Shown: positions 13,701-24,870, counted from the stretch's first letter. The stretch: DNA of 64,000 nucleotides from Lucinisca nassula (GCA_963580285.1 OY757021.1:92119221-92183220); one strand, 5' to 3'. Program-made: numbers and translations. The notes: a model not told the origin generated them from the letters alone.

Positions 13701-16700
13701 GTGTCATTGTCAGACCATCTAAAATCCCGTTCCTCTTTGTAGTGTCATTGTCAGACCATCTAATATCCCGTTCCTCCATGTAGTGTCATTGTCAGACCAT
13801 CTAATGTCCCGTTTCTCTCTGCAGTGTCATTGTCAGACCATCTTATATCTCGTTCCTCCATGTAAGGTCATTGTCAGGCCATCTAATGTCCCGTTCCTCC
13901 ATGTAGTGTCATTGTCAGACCATCTTATATCCCGTTCTTATCTGTAGTGTCATTGTCAGACCATCTAATATCTCGTTCCTCCATGTAGTGTCATTGTCAG
14001 ACCATCTAATGTCCCGTTCCTCAATGTTGTGTCATTGTCAGACCATCTAATATCCCGTTCCTCTTTGTAGTGTCATTGTCAGACCATCTAATATCCCGTT
14101 CCTCAATGTAGTGTCATTGTCAGACCATCTTATATCCCGTTCCTCTTTGTAGTGTCATTGTCAGACCATGTAATATCCCGTTCCTCCATGTAGTGTCATT
14201 GTCAGACCATCTAATGTCCCGTTTCTCTCTGAAGTGTCATTTGCAGACCATCTAATATCCCGTTTCTCTTTATAGTGTCATTGTCAGACCATCTAATATC
14301 CCGTTCCTCCATGTAGTGTCATTGTCAGACCATCTAATATACCGTTTCTCTGTGTAGTGTCATTGTCAGACCATCTAATGTTCCGTTCCTCTCTGTAGTG
14401 TCATTGTCAGACCATCTTATATCCCGTTCCTCTCTGTAGTGTCATTGTCAGGCCATCTAATGTTCCGTTCCTCCATCTAGTGTCATTGTCAGACCATCCA
14501 ATGTCCCGTTCCTCTTTGAAGTGTCATTGTCAGACCATCTTATGTCCCGTTCCTCTCTGTAGTGTCATTCTTAGACCATCTAATATCCCGTTCCTCCATT
14601 AAGTGTCATTGTCAGACCATCTAATGTCCCGTTTCTCTCTGTAGTGTCATTGTCAGAGCATCTTATATCCGGTTCCTCTCTGTAGTGTCATTGTCAGACC
14701 ATCTAATGTCCCGTTCCAATCTGTAGTGTCATTGTCAGACCATCTAATGTCCCGTTCCTCCATGTAGTGTCATTGTCATGCCATCTAATGTCCCGTTCCT
14801 ATCTGTAGTGTCATTGTCAGACCATGTAATATCTCGTTCCTCTCTGCAGTGTCATTGTCAGACCATCTAATGTCCCGTTCCTCCATGTAGTGTCATTGTC
14901 AGACCATCTAATGTCCCGTTTCTCTCTGTAGTGTCATTGTCAGACCATCTAATATCTCGTTCCTCCATGTAGTGTCATTGTCAGACCATCTCAAATCCCG
15001 TTCCTCCATAACGTGTCATTGTCAGACCATCTAATGTCCCGTTCCTCAATGTAGTGTCATTGTCAGACCATCTAATATCCCGTTCCTCTTTGTAGTGTCA
15101 TTGTCAGATCATCTAATAGCTCGTTCCTCCATGTAATGTCATTGTCAGACCATCTTATGTCCCGTTTCTCTCTGTAGTGTCATTGTCAGACCATCTAATA
15201 TCCCGTTTCTCTCTGAAGTGTCATTGTCAGACCTGCTAATATCCCGTTCCTCCATGTAGTGTCATTGTCAGACCATCTAATATACCGTTTCTCCGTGTAG
15301 TGTCATTGTCAGACCATCTAATGTCCCGTTCCTCTCTGTAGTGTCATTGTCTGACCATCTAATATCCCGTTCGTGTCTGTAGTGTCATTGTCAGGCCATA
15401 TAATATCCCGTTCCTCCATGTAGTGTTATTGTCAGACCATCCAATGTCCCGTTCCTCTTTGAAGTGTCATTGTCAGACCATCTAATGTCCCGTTCCTCTC
15501 TGTAGTGTCATTCTTAGACATATAATATCCCGTCCCTCCATGAAGTGTCATGTTCAGACCATCTAATGTCCCGTTTCTCTCTGTAGTGTCATTGTCAGAG
15601 CATCTTATATCCCGTTCCTCTCTGTAGTGTGATTGTCAGACCATCTAATGTCCCGTTCCTATCTGTAGTGTCATTGTCAGACCATCTAATGTCCCGCTCC
15701 TACATGTAGTGTCATTGTCAGGCCATCTTATGTCCCGTTCCTAACTGTAGTGTCATTGTCAGACCATCTTATATCCCGTTCCTCTCTGCAGTGTCATTGT
15801 CAGACCATCTAATGTCCCGTTCCTCCATGTAGTGTCATTGTCAGACCACCTCAAATCCCGTTCCTCTTTGTAGTGTCATTGTCAGACCATCTAATATCTC
15901 GTTGCCCTCTGTAGTGTCATTGTCAAACCATCTAATATCCCATTCCTCTCTGTAGTGTCATTGTCAGACCATCTTACATCTCGTTCTTCCATGTAGTGCC
16001 ATTGTCGGACCATCTAATATCTCGTTCCTCCATGAAGTGTCATAGTCAGACCATCTAATGTCCCGTTCGTCCATGTAGTGTCATTGTCAGACCATCTAAT
16101 GTCCCGTTCCTCCATGTAGTGTCATTGTCAGACCATCTAATGTCCCGTTCCTCTCTGTAGTGTCATTGTCAGACCATCTAATGTCCCGTTCCTCTCTGTA
16201 GTGTCATTGTCAGACCATCTAATGTCCCGTTTCTCTCTGTAGTGTCATTGTCAGACCATCATAGATCTCGTTCCTCCATGTAGTGCCATTGTCAGACCAT
16301 CTAATGTCCCGTTTTTCTCTGTAGTGTCATTATCAGACCATCTAATGTCCCGTTTCTCTCTGTAGTGTCATTGTCAGACCATCTAATATCCCGTTACTCT
16401 CTGTAGTGTCATTGTCAGACCATCTAATATCCCGTTCCTCTCCGTAGTGTCATTGTCAGACCATCTAACGTACCGTTCCTCTCTGTAGTGTCATTGTCAG
16501 ACCATCTTAAGTCCCGTTTCTCTCTGCAGTGTCATTGTCAGACCATCTAATATCCCGTTCCTCTATGAAGTGTCATTGTCAGACCATCTAATGTCCCTTT
16601 CCTCCATGTAGTGTCATTGTCAGACCATCTAATATCTCGTTTCTCCATGTAGTATCATTGTCAGACCATCTAATGTCCCGTTCCTCCATGTAATGTCATT

Positions 16701-17078
16701 GTCAGACCATCTAATGTCTCGTTTGTCCCTGTAGTGTCATTGTCAGACCATCTGATGTCCCGTTCCTCCACGTATTGTCATTGTCAGGCCATCTAATGTC
16801 CCGTTCCTGTCTGTAGTGTCATAGTCAGACCATTTAATGTCCGTTCCTCCAAGTAGTGTCATTCCAGACCATCTTATGTCCCTTTCCCTTCTGTAGTGTC
16901 ATAGTCAGACCACCTTTAGACCTTTTCCCCTTTTTAGTGTCATTGCTTGGCCACCTAAACTCCCGTTCCTCTATGTAGTGTCATTGTTAGACTATCTCAT
17001 ATCCCGTTCCTCGCTGTAAATTACATTAGTAATGTCTTGTGAGACCAACAATGTTCTCGTTCCTCGCGACATGCCAGA
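7791..17078 (+). repeat. M41 satellite array, about 225 units of 41 bp
   Basis: Strict 41-bp periodicity with core TGTCATTGTCAGACCATCTA, then TGTCCCGTTCCT and a variable CCATGTAG or CTCTGTAG end. For example, consecutive cores start at 8971, 9012 and 9053. Variant units recur at fixed spacing, giving higher-order structure: a marked unit with CCAAGTAGG at 8800, 9291 and 9782 (period 491, twelve units), and a duplication of about 1.2 kb from 12.2-13.25 kb to 13.38-14.5 kb. The unit is not a multiple of three and no long frame survives. The array decays after about 16850. Confidence 0.97.
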
Positions 17079-17534
17079 ACGCAGAAAGTAGCAGAGAAGA
17101 AAGCAGCGATATGTATGTCATTCACCAGATAAGCCTTCTGCTTTCTGTCTCATGTACACTATACCATTTAATTGACATGCAGGTGGGAAGTTTGTGGAAC
17201 TAATAAGTCTGTACTCGTTATTTTGCTCAAAGTATTAATTATTACTGGATAGTTTGAAGGGGTGGGGGTTGGGGCGTTGCTATTGTTGCTGTTGTTGCTG
17301 TTTTAACTATCATGTCATGTAAGGTGTATCTTAGACCAAAGGAGTTGGAGTGCAGAACATGCTATTTCTCTGCTACTGCAAAGTCATTATCTTACGGGCA
17401 AGAAGATAGAATTTAGTATAATTGGCCAGCCCACTCTGAGGCTCGAGCTGCCTTTCAAGCAATAGAAAAAAATAGGTTTTGATGTAGCCTTGCCCACGGT
17501 TTATAAATGAAATGAAAAGGTCCATAAGTTTCTT
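17079..17534. other. No recognised feature
   Basis: Unclassified AT-rich DNA with a short TTGTTGCTG run near 17283-17302. I see no coding frame, RNA gene or repeat family shared with the rest of the window. Confidence 0.5.
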
Positions 17535-17668
17535 TATTATATATAGTTTCACGGCCCTTTCAAGATTATTCCACTTATTTTGAGTCCGCCGTTAATCAGA
17601 GGTGGACGATATCAGGAGAACCCGGAATTAAACCTGAACTTCCGTTGCAGTACTTCCCGATTTTTGTT
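17535..17668 (-). mobile_element. SINE-D, 3-prime part
   Basis: Contains TTTCACGGCCCTTTCAAGATTATT, given here in part as CGGCCCTTTCAAGATTATT, then CCGTTAATCAGAGGTGG and CTTCCGTTGCAG. The same blocks occur at 23045, 30842, 40525 and 44235. The tRNA-like head is absent. Confidence 0.78.
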
Positions 17669-18204
17669 TTACATTAATTATCAGGAATACTTTGGAAATA
17701 CATTAAAAAACTCATTTATCATACATCATTCCACTTATCCAAAACGGATCATATAAAGTGCCATCAGAATCGGACTTAAGGTGTTATAACTTCTGAGTAT
17801 CAAATTAACAAAAACAAAATGGTTAATTTACAGGTAGACTATATAAATTTGACAACACTTAGCTTAAATTGTCATAACATGTGGCAAGGAAAAACCTGGT
17901 ATTCTATGCTATGTATGTGACACGAGAGATTGTTCTGTTCTGTTATATATAGTATCATGCCTATATGTTGATTCGTGTAACATTATTCTTTTGAAATAAA
18001 TATGTTTAATCCAATTCTCACATCTCTGGTACATGCATTGGCATCAAATGGCACAAAAGGACTTACATTCCCATAAAATATCGTTGTCAGAATTGACAGT
18101 TTTATCATCAAAGATTATTTTATTTAAGAATTGTAGCCAGAATTTCTTTTCAGAAACTCAACTTTAAGCATAAAATGTTTTGTTTTTGAACCGATTTTCA
18201 AATC
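17669..18204. other. No recognised feature
   Basis: AT-rich unclassified sequence. An AATAAA polyadenylation-type hexamer occurs near 17996, but no gene is visible upstream on that strand. Confidence 0.5.
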
Positions 18205-18370
18205 ACAGAAACACGCCAATATATTTTGGACTCCCTTAAACCCCACTTCCATATAGTAAAACTGGGTTTACAGGGTTATACATTATTTTCTTATATCTGT
18301 TAAAAACATATATTTTGGTACTCGTTAGAATCGCCTCGAAGAGTTCCCACAATCTCTGTTTTGAGCATAT
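18205..18370. mobile_element. FB-H foldback element, left half
   Basis: Matches the left arm of the complete FB-H copies at 32401 and 33901: AACACGCCAATATA end, a CTTAAACCCCACTTCCATATAG stretch (partly AAACCCCACTT), an AAAACTGGGTTTACAGGG block and GGTACTCGTTAGAATCGCCTC. It breaks after the centre and is joined to SINE-E. Confidence 0.7.
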
Positions 18371-18560
18371 AACAGAAAAGTTACCGCGTTCGACTTTAAT
18401 ATGATCGAGAGGTTGCAATTGTCAGTTCAAATCGGGCCACCGATGGCGAGATGTGTCCTTGGGCGAGACAATTAATGACACCGCCCCTCTCCACCCACGT
18501 GTAAATGGGTAGCAGTAACGAAAAATTCACTACCTCTTTCGTGATACCACCCAGAATGAG
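18371..18560 (+). mobile_element. SINE-E
   Basis: Carries GTGTCCTTGGGCGAGACA, CCACCCACGTGTAAATGGG and CAGAATGAGCG, all shared with the fuller copy at 30207. The GTGTCCTTGGGCAAG core resembles a conserved central domain known from widespread animal SINE superfamilies. The head is partly degraded. Confidence 0.75.
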
Positions 18561-18626
18561 CGCAATCTTGCCTACCTAGGCATTGTTTTCTCATGTAGAT
18601 GTATTTTCTCATATAGTCGTATTTCC

Positions 18627-18634
18627 TATTTAAG
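18627..18634 (+). promoter_or_regulatory. Possible TATA-like box upstream of the SGNH ORF
   Basis: TATTTAAG lies 94 bases before the ATG at 18728. The intervening DNA contains repeated TAGTCGTAATTCCC-like phrases. Position and sequence are compatible with a TATA element; nothing else supports it. Confidence 0.2.
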
Positions 18635-18727
18635 CGCCTGATAGAAGTTTTCCGAGATAGTCTTTAGTTTTTCCGACTTAGTCGTAATTCCCGTTTAGTC
18701 GCCTCACATGAGTGACATACTGACAGA

Positions 18728-19300
18728 ATGGAGAAACTTGCAGTATTTGGTGACTCTTATGTTCACAGGATGGGACAAGCTCGCTTGAACATCCACGCCC
18801 TGGGCGTTGATGTTAGGTACTTCGGAGTTCCTGGTTTGACTCTCTCTGCTGCCAAGAAACACCATAAATGGACAGAACTGAAGAACTCATCTCCAACACA
18901 GGTCTTCTTGCACGTTGGTGGAAACTCCATCGATACCAAAACACCTGAGGGGACCTTAGTAGCTGACATAATTAGCATGCGGGATGAACTGTTGGAGGCA
19001 GGTGTACGACGGGTTTTTGTGGGCGAAATTTTACCAAGAGGAGATGTTTCGAGATCTCGTGATCCGGACCTGACAGTGGCGGTGTACGATGAAAAGAGGA
19101 AGACCATCAATCGAGCTCTCCAGAGACGTCTTGGTCGGTGGTTCATACACTTCTTTATCGCCAGTGCATTCCGGCCCACCCCTCTTGTGAATGCGGGTCC
19201 ATCGACATTGTACAGCAGGGATTTGGTCCATCTCTCAGAGAAGCGAGGTCTAAAGGAGTATCGGAAGGGCATCAAGCGAGCTTTCCTACAGTCGGAGTAG
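18728..19300 (+). CDS. SGNH/GDSL hydrolase-like protein, single exon, 190 aa
   Basis: Probable ester-cleaving SGNH-fold enzyme or a domain derived from one. All four SGNH blocks can be read in order: Ser10 in FGDSYVHR (block I), glycines 33 and 36 in FGVPG (block II), Asn66 in LHVGGNSID (block III), and Asp165 and His168 in DLVHLS (block V). This is a full set of expected catalytic residues. The ATG at 18728 is chosen because it has a purine at -3 and G at +4 and sits directly before block I. There is no signal peptide or membrane segment, so a cytosolic product is inferred. The ORF is uninterrupted, unlike every other protein remnant here, and is flanked by repeats (SINE-E upstream, a SINE-C relic downstream). 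No splice signals are needed and no AATAAA was found close downstream. Compact single-exon SGNH ORFs can be host genes, retrocopies or parts of mobile elements (some LINE ORF1 proteins carry an esterase domain); I cannot decide which. Confidence 0.72.
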   Translation: MEKLAVFGDSYVHRMGQARLNIHALGVDVRYFGVPGLTLSAAKKHHKWTELKNSSPTQVFLHVGGNSIDTKTPEGTLVADIISMRDELLEAGVRRVFVGEILPRGDVSRSRDPDLTVAVYDEKRKTINRALQRRLGRWFIHFFIASAFRPTPLVNAGPSTLYSRDLVHLSEKRGLKEYRKGIKRAFLQSE

Positions 19301-19449
19301 GACTTCACTCCATCCACAAATGGCCCTTTTCAGGGCCCACAAATATTTCCAAAGAGAACCTTTATAATGTAATCACTTACGAGCCTCGACCAATGCATCA
19401 GTTCATTACCCCCTCCACACACACACACCAGCACGCCCATTCCGGCTTG

Positions 19450-19655
19450 GAGATTTTTTTTCATGGTGCTTCCACGCAGAACTTAAACTGACCTCACATG
19501 AGTACTGGTAAACCACTTAGACGGACTGAGCCTGTCCAGCAGAAATGGCGCGTCAGACCAACAAATGCATATAAGCCCATTTGGCTTCATGGACGACAGG
19601 CTTAAGATGTCATTTCATCGTAATATTGGGTGAAGTCACACAAATATTGGAAGCA
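19450..19655 (+). mobile_element. SINE-C, old diverged copy
   Basis: Diverged but collinear with intact SINE-C: GGTGCTTCCACGCAGA, ATGAGTACTGGTAAACCACTT, a CTTAAGATGTCATTTCATC block and GGAAGCAACGTCTC. Shorter motif cores are used because of mismatches. It starts about 150 bases after the SGNH stop codon. Confidence 0.75.
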
Positions 19656-20948
19656 ACGTCTCTAAGCACGGCGCACATGCCTAAAATGTCCACGAGGGCG
19701 TATGGCAGTAAAAAAGAAAAGTAAAGTATGTTGACAGGGAAGTTAAACTTCAATTCAAACAAAGCAATGCGTTCAATCGCAAACACGCAGGCTAATCCCA
19801 CCCATTTTACCACGCAAAGCACTCTGTGACATTCCCTCGAAGGGGTCTCGAGTTTAAGCAGAAAATCCGGCTTATTTCGATTACACCGTATTTCTTTTTT
19901 TTTTTCTTTTTTCTTTTTGAAAGTTGATTTTTAAAATCAAGTTTCTATGTCATTACATTTCTACTTCCGGTACTGGACCGCGTTATTCCACTTCCGCTGT
20001 TCGTTCGCTGCATAAAATAGTCCAAATGAACTCTTGAAAATTAATTTTGCAGGCATGGAACGTCTTTCAAAATAATTCATATTTCGAGACTTTATATGGA
20101 GTGAATATAAATTGGCACAAAAATACTAATTCTGAAAAGAAAACAATACTCTGGGACTATTTTCCTACGCGTTTATGCAACTGGTTTAAGAATTTATTCT
20201 TTCATCCCTGAGTTTCTGAACACGACTCCTCGCTTTAAATATATTCTAAAAGAAAGGGATTTCTGAGTAGTTCATTGACATGATGGCAAACAGTGTTAAT
20301 GTAGATTCTGGCGACACGTGCTAGCTACGTGCCGTCTTATCAGGATCTGCTAGGTTTGCATAGATACAGTGTATTTCTACCTCGGCGTATGCACCGGTCT
20401 ACAGGGTTAAAAGGGTAAGCTCGCTTCTCTGTGACTATACAACCCTATACTGACCGAAATCGAACACAGTTATTTACCTGCTGTCGAGAGCTCTTATTAC
20501 AAAATATGTGTCGTTTAAGGCTTTAAGCTGTGAGTTTTAAATCAAGTTCCGTACTTTAAGCAAATAGATCAGACGCTACATTCTGTGGCATCTAATCTGT
20601 CTTAACTGTTTCCGAATGCCAAAGTATTGAAACAATTGGCATTTATGGGTTAATGGTTCCGTACAGGTTTGAATAAACGTATTTTAATTCGCCTTGGGTA
20701 GTCGAAGTTCGCTAAAGGTGGCGTCTGATCAGGGTTATAATGTCTAAATGAAATGGTTTAAAAATGATCTTTTTTTCCGTCAAGTTATTCTCCCCACGCC
20801 AGAAGGAACATAGCCCCGAGCGGCTGCACAACGTATGTGCATCTTAGTGTCAACGCGACGTTGATGCGACGTTGCTAAGACGTCATGTACCCGCTAGGAG
20901 AACTTCTCTGTAAGATTACTAGCAGATGAGACAAGCACAGAATGTACA
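19656..20948. other. No recognised gene; unclassified DNA
   Basis: Contains a poly-T/C tract at about 19888-19920 and, near 20850-20880, a CpG-bearing tandem phrase (GCGACGTTG twice, 11-12 bases apart). A GTGGCGTCTGATCAGGGT phrase near 20718 is a half copy of palindrome P. No coding region is supported. Confidence 0.5.
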
Positions 20949-21118
20949 AGCCTCCGTGGTGTAGTGATTTCGCTACTCGCCTTTGTAAACCAGGGGTCGC
21001 AGGATCGACCCCGGGCTTTTTCAGACTTTCGGGTGAGTCTTTAAACCGAGGTCCCGTCTCCGCATGACCTTAGCTGTTGGTGGAACGTAAAACTCAAACA
21101 CTCAGTCACTGAGCTAAT
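20949..21118 (+). mobile_element. SINE-A, full plus-strand copy
   Basis: tRNA-like head (CCTCCGTGGTGTAGTGATTT, then GGATCGACCCCGGGC), followed by GGGTGAGTCTTTAAACC, AGGTCCCGTCTCCGCATG and CCTTAGCTGTTGGTGG. It ends GAACGTAAAACTCAAACACTC with a CAGTCACT tail instead of (TC)n. Confidence 0.85.
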
Positions 21119-21184
21119 CTATAAGTTTATGGTTTTACCATGAAGAAATTAGCAGACACGTTTATATTTCTTCCTTTCTTCCTT

Positions 21185-21372
21185 TTTTTTCGTGGGGTTG
21201 GTTGGATAAGGCAAAGCCGATGTGTATCGTGTGTCATTGGGGATGTCCAGCTGATATTGACTTCTATTTGGGCAAGGCCTGTTGACCTTGCAGCAGGTAA
21301 CGGTAGATGGGGTGGGATTGGGGTGGGGGTTGTTGTTGTTTCTTCTTTTTCTACACTTCCATTCAAACTCTA
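21185..21372 (+). mobile_element. SINE-F, 5-prime part
   Basis: Shares GTCCAGCTGATATTG, GGGCAAGGCCTG, GCAGGTAACGGTAGATGG and TCTACACTTCCATTCA with the copies at 36800 and 38755. The pyrimidine-rich 3-prime half is missing. Origin of the head is unclear; SINE status is inferred from its dispersed, same-boundary copies. Confidence 0.65.
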
Positions 21373-21604
21373 AACAATCGATGAATCATTTTTTTTCTTC
21401 GTCGAATTTTTTTAACCCTCTGGAACCTTGTTAACAAAATATCTAGATAACTGCTTGATCTACGACTGGCATTGTTATCATAATAATTATTCCTCATAAA
21501 TCAACTTTCCCCAGTACTTTCAGTACTTTGATTTTTTTAACATACTCAGCCTTTTGTTTACTACGAACACAGTAGCAGCTATACCCCAGCTATATTAAAA
21601 TACA

Positions 21605-21970
21605 GGTGTGGTTATGTCACTTCACCGGGTAAGGTGCACTTTAGGGGGGGGGGTTGAAGTGAATGTGCCTTAAGGGAACGGAAATCAAGATTTATCACAT
21701 GTTTAAATTTCAAAGTTTATTCTCCGATAGCCAGCCCCTTGCTACCCGGCTAACACGCGATAGCGGGCCGACAGCGAAACGACGTTACCACGTCGTATCG
21801 CTGTCGACCCGACGCTGCCCCTGAAATTCTTTGCTGGCTGGATATTTCTGGAAACTGTTATAAATTTCGAGTATGTAGATACACTAGCAGCACGGAAATA
21901 GGGATGCGATTCTGCTACATTTCATGGAAGGGGCACCATAGGGGTTCAAAGTGTCTCGAGTAAGCAGTTC
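21605..21970 (-). repeat. S188 relic, inverted, with hairpin insert
   Basis: A diverged S188 monomer pair in reverse orientation (AGCCCCTTG box, GATACACTAGCAGCACGG-like region). It is interrupted by CpG-rich sequence at about 21740-21825 that holds a strong hairpin at 21765-21812 (arm GACAGCGAAACGACGT against ACGTCGTATCGCTGTC). Confidence 0.65.
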
Positions 21971-22004
21971 GTAGAAAATCTGGACTACATTACGTGAACA
22001 CAAA

Positions 22005-22110
22005 TGCTAATCACCTTTACCCGGCCGGGGATCGAACCCGGTCCACCAGATCGACATGCCAACACTCCCGCAAGGCAGTACAAGTGTGCTATATACCTAT
22101 ACCCTATGAC
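22005..22110 (-). mobile_element. tRNA-like SINE head
   Basis: On the minus strand an ACCGGGTTCGATCCCCGG T-arm-like hairpin gives a near-perfect B box, preceded by a weaker A-box region. The 5-prime acceptor partner expected for CCGGGTA is absent, so this is a tRNA-derived retroposon head rather than a tRNA gene. Confidence 0.6.
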
Positions 22111-22139
22111 ATATGTTTGAACTTTTATCATACATTCAT

Positions 22140-22440
22140 GGCCCCCGCCCATACGAGCTTGAAGAAATATATGGGCTGCACGATGCTTCCACGCAGAGCT
22201 GATTCCGGCCCGCACACTAGTACTGGTAAACCGCTTAGAGGATCTAAGCCTGTCCAGGAACCGCGATGCGAGGCGGACCGTCCATGCTAATAAACCCTAT
22301 TGGTTTCATTTGGCGACAGGGCTTGAGGTGTCATTTCATCTCAGTGTCGGGTAAAAGTCCCACAAAATTGGAAGCAACGTCTCCAAAATGACATTTACGG
22401 TGTTGATGGGGACGTTAAACCTCAAATCAACCAACCAACC
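22140..22440 (+). mobile_element. SINE-C, full copy
   Basis: Starts CCCGCCCATACGAGCTTGAAG, written in part, with ATATATGGGCTGCACGATGC, a GTACTGGTAAACCGCTTAG block, GGACCGTCCATGCTAATAAA and TGTCATTTCATCTCA. It ends GACGTTAAACCTCAAATCAA with a (CCAA)n tail. Length is about 300 bp. Confidence 0.9.
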
Positions 22441-22444
22441 GTGA

Positions 22445-22640
22445 AATGAAGACCCTCCCCCCCTAAACCCCACTTCATATAGAGAAAACTGGGGTTTACG
22501 GATGTATACATTACCTTTCTTATCTCTGCTCCAAGACATAGGTTTTGGGTACTCGTAAGAACCGCACCCACAGCATATGTTTCGAGCATTTGTAAGAAAA
22601 AAAAACGGATTTTTATCAGAAAAAGTAGCGCACTGATGAG
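22445..22640. mobile_element. FB-H foldback element, left half
   Basis: CTAAACCCCACTTCATATAG, AAAACTGGGGTTTACGG, a TTTCTTATCTCTGCTCC block and GGGTACTCGTAAGAACCGC, collinear with FB-H. It directly follows the SINE-C tail. Confidence 0.7.
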
Positions 22641-22765
22641 TTATCATAATGATATTTAATATACCGATTTTCTTTTTTTTTTTTTTTTTTTAAGATAATC
22701 ACAACTGGAAAACTTTATATGTTTATTGAGGATATAAAAATCCTAGCTACATTGAAATATGGGCG

Positions 22766-22965
22766 NNNNNNNNNNNNNNNNNNNNNNNNNNNNNNNNNNN
22801 NNNNNNNNNNNNNNNNNNNNNNNNNNNNNNNNNNNNNNNNNNNNNNNNNNNNNNNNNNNNNNNNNNNNNNNNNNNNNNNNNNNNNNNNNNNNNNNNNNNN
22901 NNNNNNNNNNNNNNNNNNNNNNNNNNNNNNNNNNNNNNNNNNNNNNNNNNNNNNNNNNNNNNNNN
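22766..22965. other. Assembly gap, exactly 200 N
   Basis: A run of exactly 200 undetermined bases, a typical arbitrary scaffold-gap size. Sequence and order across it should not be trusted; reading frames drawn through it are meaningless. Confidence 0.99.
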
Positions 22966-23044
22966 CTGTAGGTTTATAGTGCTGAAGTTTTACACAAATT
23001 CAGGGCCGTTGGTTAGATCCTTTGTACAGATATTTTCTCATTGT

Positions 23045-23180
23045 GTTGGCCAAGTTCTGCAACGGAACGTCAGGTGTTTTATCTCCGGGTAGTCCGGTTT
23101 TCGCCCACCTCTGATTAACGATCGGCTCGATATGAGTGAAATAATCTTGAAAGGGCAGTAAAACCAAAAAAAAAAAAAAA
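23045..23180 (+). mobile_element. SINE-D, 3-prime part with poly-A
   Basis: CTGCAACGGAACGTCAGGTG, a GCCCACCTCTGATTAACGAT block and TCGATATGAGTGAAATAATC, ending GGGCAGTAAAACC followed by a run of A. The head is missing. Confidence 0.82.
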
Positions 23181-23289
23181 TCTCATTCTGTTGATCGTTG
23201 TAAAAGTGCAGTTGCATCTGTAGTTATTAACTTATAAGTATAGCAATGAAATGTAAATCAAATAGATGATTTCAATTAATACGCTAAGA

Positions 23290-24870
23290 CCGTTGAAATA
23301 GGGGTGTGCTTATGTCACATTCTCTTTAAAGGGTCCCATTTCGGGTGGAAATGTCTAACGGCCGGGAACGACCAAACTGAGATTCTGTCACATGTTGATT
23401 TTCAATAGTTGTCTCCGATTTCCACCCCCTTATTTTCCAAAAACTGTTATAATCATCGATTAAGGAGATAGACAAGTTGCACGGAAAAGGGGTGGCTACA
23501 TTAAAATAGGGGTGTGAATGTGTCACATCCTCGGGTGAGGTAACAATTGGCGGTAAATATGTCTTCCACGAAGGGTAAATTCCAGATAGTGTCACATGTT
23601 GAATTTACAATACTTTTTCTCAGAACTTCATTCCTTTTCTTTTTTTCTTGAAACTCAATTTTTATCGAATATATGGATACCCTGCCTACATCGAAATAGG
23701 CTTAAGATTGTGTCACACCACCTGTTTAGGGGCGAAATTGGGGGTACATATGTCTTGCGGGTACGGTAAAATCTAGATCTTGTCACGTTGAATTTCCAAC
23801 ATACTTTTCAGATACTCAGCCCCTTATTTTCTAGAAACCTTTATGTTTATCGAGTAGATAGATACCCTGGCTATATCAGAATATGGGTGCGATTGTGTCA
23901 CATCCCCTGGTTAGGACCAATTGGGGGTCACATTGACCGGTTAGGGGCAAATGAGGGGTAAATATGTCTTGCGGAAACGGTAAAAATCGAGATATTATCA
24001 CATATTGAATTTTTAATTTGTTTCCTCCGATATCCAGCCCCTTATTTTCTTGAATCCTTTATGTTTATCGAGTAGATAGATACCCTATCTATATCTATTT
24101 TAAGTATGGTTGAGGTTGTGTCACATGCCTTTGTTAGGTGCGACTTTGGTGGGGGGTGGGGGGAGGGGGGGGGCGGTAAAGTTGACATTTTTTCATATGT
24201 TGAATTTTCAGTTTTCTCTGATACTCAGTCCCTTATTTTCTGGACACCTTTATGCTGCTTATCGAGTAGAAAACTACCCTAGCTTTACTAAAATGCGGGA
24301 CATGGTCGTGCCACATCCCCTGGTTGGGGCCAGATAGGGGTAAATATATGTTTTGCGGGAACGGTTAAATCGAAATTTTGTCACGTTGAATTTTCAACGT
24401 TTTCTCTGATACCCAGCCCCTTATTTTCCGGAAATTTTTTATGTTATTTGAGTAGGCAGATACCCTAGCTGTATTAAAATAGTGATGTGGTTGTGTCACA
24501 TCCCCTGGTTAGGGGCCAATGGGGGGGGGGGGGGGGTAAATACGTCTTACCGAGCGGTAAAATCGAGCTTTGTCACGTTGAATCTTCATTATGTTTTATC
24601 CGATACTCAGCCCCTTATTTTCTGGAACCTTTATGTCTATCGAGTAGATGAATTCCCAAGCTAGACACAATCAAATATGGGTATGGTTATGTCACACCCC
24701 GTGGTAAGGGGCTGTATTTGTTCACATGTTGAATTTTCAGTTTGTTTTCTTCGATATCCAGCCCCTTGTTTTCTGGGAAATGTTATAATTATCGATTAAG
24801 TAGAAACAAGCTGTATGGAAATAGGGATGTGATTGTGTCACATTCCCTGGAAGGGCTCCATATGGGTTCA
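23290..24870 (-). repeat. S188 satellite array, inverted
   Basis: About eight reverse-orientation monomers (ATCCCCTGGTTAGGGGCCAA, CAGCCCCTTATTTTCTGGAA, TATCGAGTAGATAGATACCC). They are more diverged than the arrays at 1-6 kb. G runs have expanded inside the monomers at about 24160-24175 and 24521-24536. Confidence 0.9.

Noticed and set aside
7791..17078. CRISPR-like regular repeats
   Set aside because: Units are contiguous 41-bp tandem copies with no unique spacers, in a eukaryotic context.
18763..19317. A 184-codon antisense frame over the SGNH ORF
   Set aside because: It has no recognisable motif, whereas the plus frame contains the complete ordered SGNH blocks.
22005..22110. A functional tRNA gene (also considered at 6770, 20949, 30207, 37490, 40700)
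   Set aside because: B boxes are good but acceptor stems do not pair and each is continued by a SINE body, so these are tRNA-derived heads.
22719..22979. Reading frames across 22719-22979
   Set aside because: They consist almost entirely of the 200-N gap.
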